64,000 nt of DNA, taken from NCBI GenBank assembly GCA_932521035.1, contig OW051492.1:6944001-7008000 (forward strand), in the 5' to 3' direction. The stretch comes from Oscheius dolichura. Taxonomy: Eukaryota; Nematoda; Chromadorea; Rhabditida; Rhabditidae. The notes below the pieces were generated by a model that saw nothing but the letters and a program-made list of their open reading frames with translations, was not told the DNA's origin and did not search any database. Of the stretch, positions 43,701 to 53,583 are shown in pieces. Numbering within the stretch: position 1 is the stretch's first letter; each line of letters opens with the position of its first letter. The translations under genes were made by a program, and so were the position numbers.

Positions 43701-46257
43701 ATTGCCATTGGGCGACTGTACAAATTGAAGAGACTCGACCTCTCGAGCAACCGGATCAGCAAGTTGTACCAGTTCACATTCAACAAGATCCCCCATCTCC
43801 ACACCATTGACCTCAGCTATAATGAACTCCAATCGGTCAGTTTAGGAAATTGGAAGGGAGACAAGCCAATGTTTAGATCAGCCAGCACGTGTTCTCGGAT
43901 TGTAGCCATCTGACGACGCTGAACATCTCCCACAACCACCTGCAGCTGGCATTTAAGGACTCATTCTCGAAGTGTCCCCAGTTGAAGAGGATCGACCTCT
44001 CCTACAACAGGATCGAGTCCATCGAGGAAGCCCTCTCCCAGGTGTCGTCCGTCCGCAGGGTGGATGTCTCCCATAATAAGCTGTCCCTGCTCAAGTGGGA
44101 TGCCCTCCCCTCCAAGTTGGAGACACTGATCGCCGACAACAATCAGATCTCCCTCCTCGGGGCGGCCTACTCCTCCCGAGTCAGGGTGGCCTCCTTCAAA
44201 AACAACAAGATCAGTCAGCTCACGGCCGACCAGGTGCCCGCCTCCCTGGAGCACTTCGACCTCTCGATGAACCGAGTCCAGCACATTGCTCCCGGCACAT
44301 TCGGGTCGAAGACGACGTTGAAGAAACTGAACCTGTCTGGAAACCAGCTGACGATCCTAGCCAGGGACGGACTGGAAGTGGTTGACGCTGTCCACGGACT
44401 GGAGGTGGACCTGCGGGAGAATCCTCTTCTCTGTTCTTGTGAACTGGACTGGGTCAGGAAGGAGGACATCAAGAGACGACTCATCCTCAGTGGGGCGGAG
44501 ACAACATTCTGTCTACACGCTCTGAGCAGGAAGAAGCTTCCGCTGGCCGAGGTGACCGCTGGTGACCTTCTCTGCCAATATGACCAAGTGTGTGAGCCGG
44601 ACTGTGTCTGCTGCCAGTATGGCAATTGCGACTGTAAGGCCGTCTGCCCAGCTGGCTGCTCCTGTTACCGCGACGCAGACTTCGGCCACAATATCGTCCG
44701 TTGCAACGGCCTGAATAAGACTAGCATGGAGTCCTTCTCCCCGTCCGATGTGCCCATGTCCGCTACCCACGTCTACCTCAGTGGGCTGTCTCTGCACATC
44801 CTCCGGTCGCACTCCTTCCTCGGGCGTGGCCGCCTCCAACATCTGCACATCAATGCCAGCCGGGTGCAGATCATCCAGCCCAAGGCCTTCAACTCCCTCC
44901 CCAACTTGAAACTGTTGGATCTCTCGGACAATTCTCTGGAGACCCTTACTGGGGACGAGTTCCAGAAGACGAACAGCATCTCCCATTTATTTTTGAATGG
45001 CAACGGGCTGACCACCGTGGAACAGAGTCTCGTCGACAAACTACCCGGCCTCCAAATGGTAAGAGCTGTCCGTACAGTGTATACAGTAATCCTCTTCCAG
45101 GTGACCCTCCATAAGAACCATCTGTCGAACATCTCGTCGGCCCTCTCCTCGAGCCAGATCGTATCCCTCTCCCTCTCGGGTAACCCGTTCCGCTGTGACT
45201 GTTCCCCCGTCCACACGGCTCCTTACTGGATCCACGAGAACCGGGGACGGATCGTCGACGCCGAAAGGATTCTCTGCGTGGAGAATGTGACCAAGGCCTT
45301 CCGGGAGAACGACACGACCATCCTCTCGGCCTACCCGCCGAATGTCGGACACGACATCTTCACCATGCCCATGGACGGTATGTTCCCCTTTCGAAGACTC
45401 AAATCAATCCGAATATTCCAGAGTTTTTGAGGGATTTTAATCGTACCATCTGTGTTCCGATCAGTCATGGCTTCTTCGGACAGGAGCCGCAGAACTCCAT
45501 CCTGTTGGTGGCCTTCCTGTGTGCGTGTGCCTTCCTCTTCATCGCCCTCATCCTCCTCCTCGTCTCTGTCGCCAGAAGGACCAACTCTGCCCTGAACCAG
45601 CGGCGGTACAAGGCCAGTTCCTCGTTGAACTGCTCGAGTTCCCCCGGCTCGTCTCCTCTTCCGCTGCCACTCATCAACTTCGACGCCTTCGTCAGCTATT
45701 CCCGTTGCGATGAGAAGATGGTCGACGAGAAGATATGCAGGTTAGCCTCTCTTTTGACCCTCTCTAAATGAATATTCAGGAGACTGGAGGAGGAGTGTGA
45801 CTACAACCTGTGTATGTTGCACAGGGACGGGCCCAAGTACGAGCACAGCCTGCACACCATCTCGGACGAGCTCATTTCCCAAATGAGCGCCTCCCAGTCG
45901 CTCATCCTCGTCCTGACTAAAGGCTTCCTCGAAAACGAGTGGAGGACCCTCCAAGTCAAGGTGACTGCCATCCATCCCGTCCCCTAACCTCGTCCTCTTT
46001 AGACATCCCATCTTCTGTTTGCCAAGACCCGGGGCAAACGGGTGATAGCCATCTTCGTGGACGACGGGGTCAACCAGAACCTGCTGGACGAGGAGCTGGG
46101 CCAGATGCTGCGGAAGAACACGATCCTCCGGATGTCGGACCCCCTCTTCTGGACCCTGCTAAAGTCGGCCCTGCCCGTCAGACACAGCCCTCCTCCTTCG
46201 GACAGCAGCCAGATCTACTCCGACATGTACGGGATCGTGCCGTCGGCTCTGGTCTGA
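40735..46257 (+). CDS. Toll-type receptor with LRRs, cysteine clusters and TIR domain
   Basis: Signal peptide (MKRFLILVGVILFYASPTEA) followed by an N-terminal Cys region (DCPRGCDCIPDPLNPQLHLL), many leucine-rich repeats (for example LTTLNISHNHLQL, LKRLDLSSNRISKL), a C-flanking cluster (NPLLCSCELDW), and then the diagnostic Toll inter-LRR cluster CCQYGNCDCKAVCPAGCSCY ... NIVRCNGL. A second LRR block ends in NPFRCDCSPV. The transmembrane helix is LLVAFLCACAFLFIALILLL. The TIR domain has box 1 FDAFVSYS, a BB loop reading RDGPKYEHS, and box 3 DPLFWTLLKSALP. The layout matches multiple-cysteine-cluster Tolls such as Toll-6/7/18-wheeler and nematode TOL-1. Several introns of 400-600 nt lie in the 5' half, while later ones are short. 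The BB loop lacks the usual RDxxPG. Confidence 0.92.
41247..41306 (+). ncRNA. Long imperfect hairpin in a Toll intron
   Basis: Arms GCCCCTAATTGAGGCAG and TGTGCCTCAAGTGGGATTAG form a stem of about 20 bp with small bulges and a short loop, inside the Toll intron at about 41039-41610. Size and shape resemble a microRNA precursor or a palindromic element. No microRNA family was recognised. Confidence 0.35.
41333..41351. repeat. Perfect inverted repeat in a Toll intron
   Basis: GATCTCT-AATTA-AGAGATC, a seven-base-pair stem with a five-base loop, 26 nt after the longer hairpin. Confidence 0.5.
41530..41546. repeat. Perfect inverted repeat in a Toll intron
   Basis: CTACGCA-TGT-TGCGTAG, a seven-base-pair stem with a three-base loop, flanked by GCGACCG-like sequence on both sides. 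Confidence 0.5.
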
Positions 46258-46606
46258 CCCCCGACGTAGTCTCTGCCAAGCGGGTTCCCCCTACGGGTCT
46301 TTTTGTGATTTCCTCTCGAGACCAATCTCCTACGTGTCTAGTAGTACTTCCCCCTGCTCCCCCCATAGCCTTGCTCACGTGTAAATATCCTCTCCGTTCT
46401 CAGGATCTTCCTCCCCAAAATTCTTTCAGTTGCCCTCCTTCGCCAGTCATTTTCTCGCCGTGTGATGTTGATTTTTAACTTTTTCAATCCCTTTACCGGT
46501 TAATTTTATGCAGAATACTTACGATGAAATATTTTGTCAAACTTTGTTGTTTCTAGTTTTTGCAAGACAAGACAGATACAAATTAGAGCTCAATTTGGGA
46601 AGATCG

Positions 46607-46912
46607 GCTCACTTCGTCATTAGTCTCTACTTGAGACGGTTCAACGACTAATAAAATGGCGGACAAATCAGCTTTCGTTCCTGTGGACGCTGTCCAGGGT
46701 CACAAGGCCAGCGATCTCGATGTCGACATGGACGCTGAGCTCTTCGGCGCCTCCAAGGCCAAGCCCACTCCTGTAGCTGCTCCTCCGGCTCCAACCACGC
46801 CTCCGCCTGCTCCTGCTGCTCCGGCTCCCAAGTTCCAGTACAAGAAGGCCGCCACCTTCACCAAGACCTACGCCGGGCAGAAGAAATAAACACGAGTAAA
46901 GAGCGATTGACG
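46607..46912 (+). repeat. Duplicated transcript unit, family 1 copy B
   Basis: Second copy of the block at 5872-6195 on the other strand. It contains the same 5' UTR with a GTCTC/GAGAC hairpin (46623-46637), the ORF, and the AATAAA overlapping the stop. Similarity stops sharply at GCGATTGACG. Copy B has a shorter Pro/Ala linker. Confidence 0.75.
46656..46889 (+). CDS. Small Pro/Ala-rich protein, family 1 copy B
   Basis: 77-residue intronless ORF, identical to copy A over the N-terminal 40 residues and the C-terminal KFQYKKAATFTKTYAGQKK, with a six-residue shorter Pro/Ala linker. Same acidic DLDVDMDAELFG segment. The ATG is preceded by ACTAATAA rather than by an acceptor-like AG. The AATAAA at 46885-46890 overlaps the stop codon. 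It lies just downstream of Toll on the same strand, but the gap (about 400 nt) contains its own conserved 5' UTR start, so independent transcription is likely. Confidence 0.8.
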   Translation: MADKSAFVPVDAVQGHKASDLDVDMDAELFGASKAKPTPVAAPPAPTTPPPAPAAPAPKFQYKKAATFTKTYAGQKK

Positions 46913-47456
46913 ATGTATTATCAAATGTCATAGTTCCATGTTTCTGCTCGATATATCTGAATTTCTGTGTGATTACTCGTTATAATTGCCTGACGTGAAC
47001 AATTATTCATGGTTACAATTGTTCGAGTCAAGGCTCTTGATTGTTCTGGAAATTCGAGCATCTCATTGTGAATCAGCCCGAACAGGGATCAACGTTTCCT
47101 TTCATTAAACCGGAAGCTGTCGGCCGATGGAAAGAGGCATCATTGTGACTCTTCGCAGTGGGGGTCCATTGAGACAGTGTGGCGGTTACATAAGAGCAGG
47201 TGGAAGAAGACAAGTGATCCCTTGAGGAGCCGCACATTAACATACTGTACACACAAAAGCGGGGCCATTAGGATCCGGGGATGCGCTGAACGGTATAGTA
47301 ACGAAGGGGTTAGCTGGCAACGTGAAAAAGGTATATCAGCTTGTTTCTTTTTTTCAATTGAACACTGGTTAATTGGCATTCCTTTATAAACGGTACAACA
47401 AAGAATTCAACAGATAACCTATAAGTTCTTCTACTAAAAGAAGCAATATCATAAAT
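46913..47456. other. Intergenic region without recognised genes
   Basis: GC-moderate, becoming AT-rich toward TIM23. No coding, tRNA or repeat structure was recognised. Confidence 0.5.
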
Positions 47457-48437
47457 TTATGCAAACATCTCTTGTATCCTTTGCCGGCTATCAGGATTGA
47501 CTATGATCCAAAGAGCTGCCAGTGCAACACCGACTCCAGCACCTGAATATTTTTTTATAAATAAATAATTTGCTATAAATAATTTTTAAGAAGTTTTATG
47601 CATTTTTTTTAAATGTTGTTATTAATAAATCACTAACCAATTCCACTAGCTCTCAATCCATGGGGGCTTCTATATAGTGCACCAGCAAGTGCACCGGCTC
47701 CGAGACCGTTCAAATCATCATCTGCACGCACTGAGCGAAGACCGATTTCCAAAGCAGAATATAAAAATACAACGGCACCCGTGGGTTGTGCATATCCCGA
47801 TCCATGTTTCACAGTAGCATTTACAATTCTAGTCATCCATGGTTTACCTGTCTGCAGAAATATTGAAAGTATAATAGAGAAAAAGAGTCCCACCATCTTC
47901 CTTGTTTCCGGATTTGTCATTTCACCCAAGCATCCTCGAATGGATCCAACCGCAAATCCGCCTCCAACTCCCCAGCCAATATGTCCTAGGGCAAATTCAA
48001 ATTTTCCTTTACCTGCAATTCACATGATAGAAAATTAATCAAATGATCGTACCTGTTACTCCGCCGTCTGGCATGATATATTGTGGAGTAGAATTAACAA
48101 AAATTGAAGGATCCATCTAAAAAACGCCATTAATTTGGTTAGTGTATCATTCATAAAATCATTTAAAGAATTTATTATAAAAACTAACTTGTAAATAAGG
48201 AGACATTTGTCTTGACATAGGAACTCCAGCATGCTTTATCTGATCCAAAGCTAGAACTGGTGTGGAAAAGGGCGAAGAAGATGTATCGTGAGATGTTGTT
48301 TCGTACGAGAGTCCAGATCCAGCAGTAGAACCGAAAGTGAGACCACCGCTGAGATCCATAGCTCCAGAAGGTGTTTCAATATTGGCGGAAGAGCTTGGTT
48401 TCTCCTCCGTCGTACCGCCCCATCCAAACCACGACAT
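47457..48437 (-). CDS. TIMM23: Mitochondrial import channel subunit TIM23
   Basis: Core of the TIM23 presequence translocase in the inner membrane. The N-terminal intermembrane-space domain has MSWFGWGGTTEEKPSS and SPYLQMDPSIFVNSTPQYIM, matching the family SPYL..DP..Y motif. The channel part follows: FALGHIGWGVGGGFAVGSIR, PWMTRIVNATVKHGSGYAQ, GAVVFLYSALEIGLRSVRAD and DDLNGLGAGALAGALYRSPH with its GxxxG-type helices, ending QRIQEMFA. About 245 residues, slightly longer than human. Three short AT-rich introns. CTATTTTAG directly abuts the ATG. Confidence 0.93.
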
Positions 48438-49392
48438 CTAAAATAGAACCAGGATGAGTAACTCTATATAGCCATCCAATAAGAACAACAGTTTCACAAA
48501 AAGGTTAGAAAATTCAAAGGCAAAACAAATGAACAAAATGAGGCAAATTTCTTGGCTCGTTGCCAGCTCTCTTATGCCCGTCCGCGCGTCGAGACTATTT
48601 GACTTCGAAAAGAAGGGTTTCGGAAAAAGAAGAAGAAGATAAAAAAGAAGAACATAATGGATGAGGTCTTATCTTCCGTTTCGATTTATTATCTGTTTCA
48701 CTGCCATCTAACCCTAATATCCGGGATTGTTAGATGTGTATCGGTACTCAAAATGAATAAATCGATATCACAGTAAACCTTCCGGAACATTCAATAAACT
48801 GTTTACACTTATTTGCGTATATACGAAACCGCATTCATTTTGCTATTTTTATAATTGAGTAACACAGTCAGATGGAAAACAGAAATGGGTGTTCTATAAA
48901 CGCGACCCCGGCGATAAGAGGTCTGTGGTGATAGTTTGCGCGAGAGTCAGTCTGGCTGGCAGACTATACCCTGGTTCAGTCGTCTCAACCTCACGGGTTT
49001 CACATGATTCGAAGGTTCAGCGAAACAGTAAACAGCTGTTGTGCGCCTTTGAGAGAATGTCTGGCTTTTTATTTTACTCATTTTTACAAACTATATATTC
49101 TAATTGGGGACCACTAGTTCAATAGATTTACTTCCACGACCATTTATTTTCATTTGTGAAAAGTCAAGGGCATTGTCTAGACTAGGAACCGAATGCTAGC
49201 TTTTTCTCGTCAAAGAACCAACCAGCTGATGTTTGCCCCGACCCCATTGCGTCAGACACTTCCTTTACTTTTCGCAATGCCTTGTGGTTCTTGCTTTTTC
49301 TTCCTCCCCTTTGCTCATTTTATCTTTTATTGATTTCTTTTCAGTTACTCGATCTCTTTTTATCATTAATCCTCTATCGACTATCAGATATA
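48438..49392. other. Divergent promoter region, TIM23 and PRELI/SLMO
   Basis: About 950 nt of AT-rich sequence between two divergent starts. It contains an A/G-rich stretch near 48600-48660. No gene recognised. Confidence 0.55.
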
Positions 49393-50212
49393 ATGAAAAT
49401 TTGGACTTCTGAACATATTTTCGAGTAAGTTTTATTCAGCCAACACTTTCTTGAAATATGATAGGTAAAACTTATTATTTAGGCACGACTGGGAAACAGT
49501 AGTAAATGCCGCATGGAGAAAATATCCGAACCCTATTAGTAGTGGAGTAACTGGCATGGATGTTATAAAACAATCTTTAAACGCAGGTAATAATTTATTT
49601 TTGCTAGACTTTTTTTGGTTAGAACTATTGTATGTATATTTAAGGCAAAATCTTATCTGAGCGAATAATCCAATCACATTTCCACATTCCTTCTTGGGCG
49701 ACAAAATTGACAGGCTTCTCTGGAACCCAATATTCCCATGAATACACAGTTATAGATCCAGAGAAACAGACGATGAGTTTAACTACTAGAAACGTATGTT
49801 TTTACAGTCTTTATTCCTATTTTTATTATAGCTCAATGGATCTTCTTTTTTACGAGTTGATGAAAAATTAACATATACTCCCCTTCCCCAAGACCCTACG
49901 AAGTAAGTTCTAAAATTATTCGGAAATAAGTTTTTTTAGAACAATATTGAAACAGGAAGCCATGGTGACTGTTACTCTACCAGCATTTGCAGACTATTGT
50001 GAGAAAACCTTCCTCAGCGTCTATTCAACAAATGCAACAAAAGTATTTTCTCCACATGAGTAAATTAACTTTCTTTTCAGGGAAGGAAAGGTGTAGAGTG
50101 GGTTATTGACCACTTAGCAAAAGAATGGCGCGACATTTCCGATAAAGTATCTTCTGAGGTCCATGAGATGGGAGAAAAGCTGCGTCATGCTTGGCAAGAC
50201 CAAACCAGATAA
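49393..50212 (+). CDS. PRELID3B: PRELI/MSF1-domain phospholipid transfer protein (slowmo type)
   Basis: Mitochondrial intermembrane-space lipid carrier of the slowmo/PRELID3 group, known in other animals to move phosphatidylserine with TRIAP1. Starts MKIWTSEHIFEHDWETVVNA, then KYPNPISSGVTGMDV, PSWATKLTGF, YTVIDPEKQTMSL, EAMVTVTLPA and ATKGRKGVEWVIDHL, in the family order and at the usual length (about 195 residues). Five short AT-rich introns. CTATCAG ends 5 nt before the ATG. Assignment to the slowmo branch over PRELID1 rests on the MKIWTSEH start. Confidence 0.92.
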
Positions 50213-50491
50213 TATTTTTTTAGGTTATATTTATCAGTAGTTTCTCCTTAGTATTTTTTTAGCTTTTTTTAAAACCACATTGGAGCTGTTTTGCTCTCGT
50301 TATAAGCTTTTACATCTGTGCGACGGGTTTTTACACCTTCCCATTGTTGTTCCTGATTTTAGAGTTTATTCATTGTCCGGTGTCACAATTATTTTTCTGG
50401 TCATTATTTCTTCTCAGAAAAGCTGAAAAATTTAATAAAATAATAAATAACAACAAAAAAAATAACAAAAAAAGAATCTGTTAACGAAAAA

Positions 50492-52410
50492 TTAATCACT
50501 AGCAGATGATTTCCCGTAATCATAAAGGTCGAAAAGACCTTCAGTCGCTTTTGTTTGCATCGAAAGAGGAAATAGTTCACCATCCCGTCGAGTGCGAAGC
50601 GTTTGGTATAACTGTCCCGCTCTTTTAGACACTGTTATACGCTGAATTCCTCGAAAAGCAGTGCAGACATCACAAGTTGCATGTCCGTGAAGTTTACGCA
50701 TCTTAACAAAATAGTAACGGCAGAAAAGCTACACACCTTTAGAATTCTATCTATCTGTTCTCCTGAACGCCGAGTTCCCTTTTCAAGAATGACGAAAGTG
50801 AATTTCCCTGTTTCCGTGCCATCTCCTTTTCCGGATCCATTTTTTCCATCCGCTCGTATCGGTTTCCATCGTACACTGAAGGCACAAGTACTTTTCCCTC
50901 TTAATGGGCATCCTAAATCATGTGGGCACGGTGCAACTACGGTGGCTGTGGGAAGCACTGTGGGAATATCAACATCTTCGGGCACCTGAATGGAACAAAT
51001 TAAGAACGTGAATAAATGCTAACTATTTCTTGTAGTAAACTGAATTTCTCAATATCGGTAGTACTATTGTTATTAACTATTTCTTGTACTTTTTCTGCTT
51101 CTTCTCTTTTCTGCATTTTTCTTATAGATCGAATCTACATAGCACAAACCTTTAAACGGCGAAGAAGGACTTCCTTATTTACAGTTGTACCAGCAACCAA
51201 AAGGTAGTCGCGTATATTCAAAAGCGCTTCAAAACTTGTCCCTTGGGCTGATTCAATTAATACAAGGTACCTTGTCAAAAATTATAAAAATGAAAAAATG
51301 AGGTACTTGTTAGTGCGGCTCCAAAGCGATTCTATTAGCGGTATTCTACTTTCTTCAGATCCTATTTCCGACAAAATCCGATGACCTATTACTAAATCAT
51401 ATGTAGTTTGAAGCGAAGGCAGTAGATGACGACGAAATTGCACCCGTTTATCAATTAATTGACTACTTTGATTCTAAAAACATTACATACTTAAATTATA
51501 ACTTACTCTCATAATATCCATAGATATTTTAGTCATATTATCGCATGTGTCAATTAGAGAAATCTCTTTCACATTAGGAAACCTTTCTTTTACTGCCCAG
51601 TAACCAGCACCACAACCGCTACCAAAATCCAGTACACTATTGGGGTTGAAATCGGGCAATTCTTCTAAGCAACGGGAAATTTCAGTATAATTAGCACTAA
51701 GCCTAAAGTGATGACCAAATGATGAATATGTGCATTATCAACTACCTTGCCAAAGCATATGTTGTAGCCATCTCTGCACTATCAAATTCTAAGGGTTTCC
51801 AATTGTAGCGGGTTTTCTTCATAATTTTATCAACTTTATGGCGCAATTCATACTCTTGAGCTTCTTTCTGAACAGAGAAAAAGTATAAACAGTAAAAATC
51901 AACCTTACTTACTATTTTATGGTCACCCAAAAAATCTGCAGCTTCATCATATTCTTTATTTTTTGAAAGAGACTCTTTAAGCTTATCTCTAACTTTCTTA
52001 ACAGCTTGTGGAGATGCTGGAAAGCTGTAAGTCACCCAGATATTAAATAAATTTTGTACGTTTACCTTCTTTGATTCAACCTTTCGTTTAGTTCATCAGC
52101 TTCGTGTTGTATTTGTTTTGGGGTTCGTTTAGACGCAATTAATGCTTGTCGTAGTCCGGTTATTGCTTCATCAGGCAGATGGAATTCTCTTCTGACAAAA
52201 AAGGTAAAGATGAAACAAATGTAAAGAAGGTTACCTAAATCTTCGAATCCTTGTTTCATTCTTTGATATTTGAATAATAGATCTATCACCAGAATTGGCA
52301 TTTATAGAAGTAACATGGGCAACTCCATCTTCTTCAGTTTTATTAAATTCTTGGGCAGCTGCAGCAGAAAATAGTCTAGAGCAACCACTGAGCCTTTGTA
52401 TTTTGAGCAT
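50492..52410 (-). CDS. METTL17: METTL17/Rsm22, mitochondrial small-subunit assembly factor
   Basis: Methyltransferase-like factor for mitoribosome small-subunit assembly. The N-terminus MLKIQRLSGCSRLFSAAAAQ is a likely mitochondrial targeting peptide. The methyltransferase core has SVLDFGSGCGAGYWAVKERF (SAM motif I), SLIDTCDNM, YDLVIGHRILSEI and YLVLIESAQGTSFE. It is followed by the family cysteine region VAPCPHDLGCPLRGKSTCAF with a downstream Cys pair (HATCDVC), the metal-cluster-type motif of this family. About 10 short AT-rich introns. An ATATTTCAG acceptor lies 6 nt before the chosen ATG; an in-frame ATG further upstream is separated from it by this acceptor and is therefore not used. Confidence 0.9.
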
Positions 52411-52700
52411 ATTTGTCTGAAATATCATGTTGCTTTCAGGAAAGGTAGAAAGAAAGTCGTCTCACGTTCACCGTGATGTCGCCCATTCTCTAACTCTAGC
52501 AAAATCACGTACGCAAAATACGTGGTCTTTCGTTAGATTAAAAATGAGAAGAACCCGGCGGCAACTCCGATTCATTTGAATACTTCAACCTCCTTTTCAT
52601 TTTTTCTGCACTTTTGTACCGTTGTTTTCTACAGATACGGTTATTTTTACGTTGTTTTATGTTTTGCATACTATTATTTTCAGATTTTTATTTTTAGAAA

Positions 52701-53307
52701 ATGAATATCGATGATATGGCAAAAAATAATTATAAAGGAGCGGCTCTCGTCTTTGCTAGTAATCGAATGGACACATTTCTAGGCTGGACACTAAACGACA
52801 AAGATTCGCCTTGTAGAGCCGAAAAGGTATCGAATCTATTTATTTATTTCATTGTACCTAGATGGCAGAAGCAGGTTTTATTAATACCTCCACAGAGGAG
52901 GGGCCTTCGGCTATCTGTGTTTTCTGTAATAAAGAATTATGCTTTGACGAAGGAGATAATCCGTGGTATGTACATTTATATACGTAGTATTCGTTTGCGT
53001 TCTTTTAACACGAGTTTTAGGGCTGAACACGTAAAACGAGGTGATCACTGCGAATTCGTGAAACTAAACAAATTGGATGAGACGACGTGGTCTGTGAAAG
53101 ATTACCTTCTTTTACTTGGAACAGCACATATCAATCAAGAGGTACGTCTCTTGCTTCTTTTCTTTTTTTCATGAAATATGCATAGACTTTTATATTATGT
53201 GTAAGTTGTAACTTTAGATGAAGGAATCACAACGGATGGTAAACCTTATACTCGATGCTGGTAGGGAAGTTAAAGTGATGATCTCTAATGTGGCAACCAG
53301 AGAATAA
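52701..53307 (+). CDS. BIRC5: Survivin-type BIR protein
   Basis: Single-BIR protein of the chromosomal passenger complex. After MNIDDMAKNNYKG, the BIR reads MDTFLGWTLNDKDSPCRAEK, MAEAGFINTSTEEGPSAICV, FCNKELCFDEGDNPW, AEHVKRGDHCEFVKL, so the zinc ligands C-x2-C, H and C are intact and MAEAGF matches survivins closely. The C-terminal helix is short (EVKVMISNVATRE). About 140 residues, the survivin size. Four short introns. TTTTTAG ends 3 nt before the ATG. ATM starts 276 nt downstream on the same strand, an operon-like distance. Confidence 0.92.
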
Positions 53308-53583
53308 CCTTATTGTTTACTACCTTCAAGCGATCTCATTTAATCAGTAAGAAAATGTCAATATGTTCATAAACATCTTATTTATAATCATCGTTTCCTC
53401 AGGATAGTGGGATAATTTCCCTTAGATTAGTAAAAGAGGAGGTGGCTGTCACATCTTATTGTTGATATGAAACCCAATATGAAAGCGGTTTGTGTGAAAA
53501 ATTCTGGAGATGGCTCGCTTCTCTTTTGACTTTAGGGTTTTGGCATATTTCATATTCTTTGCCCATAGTCGGTCGGTTTTAGA

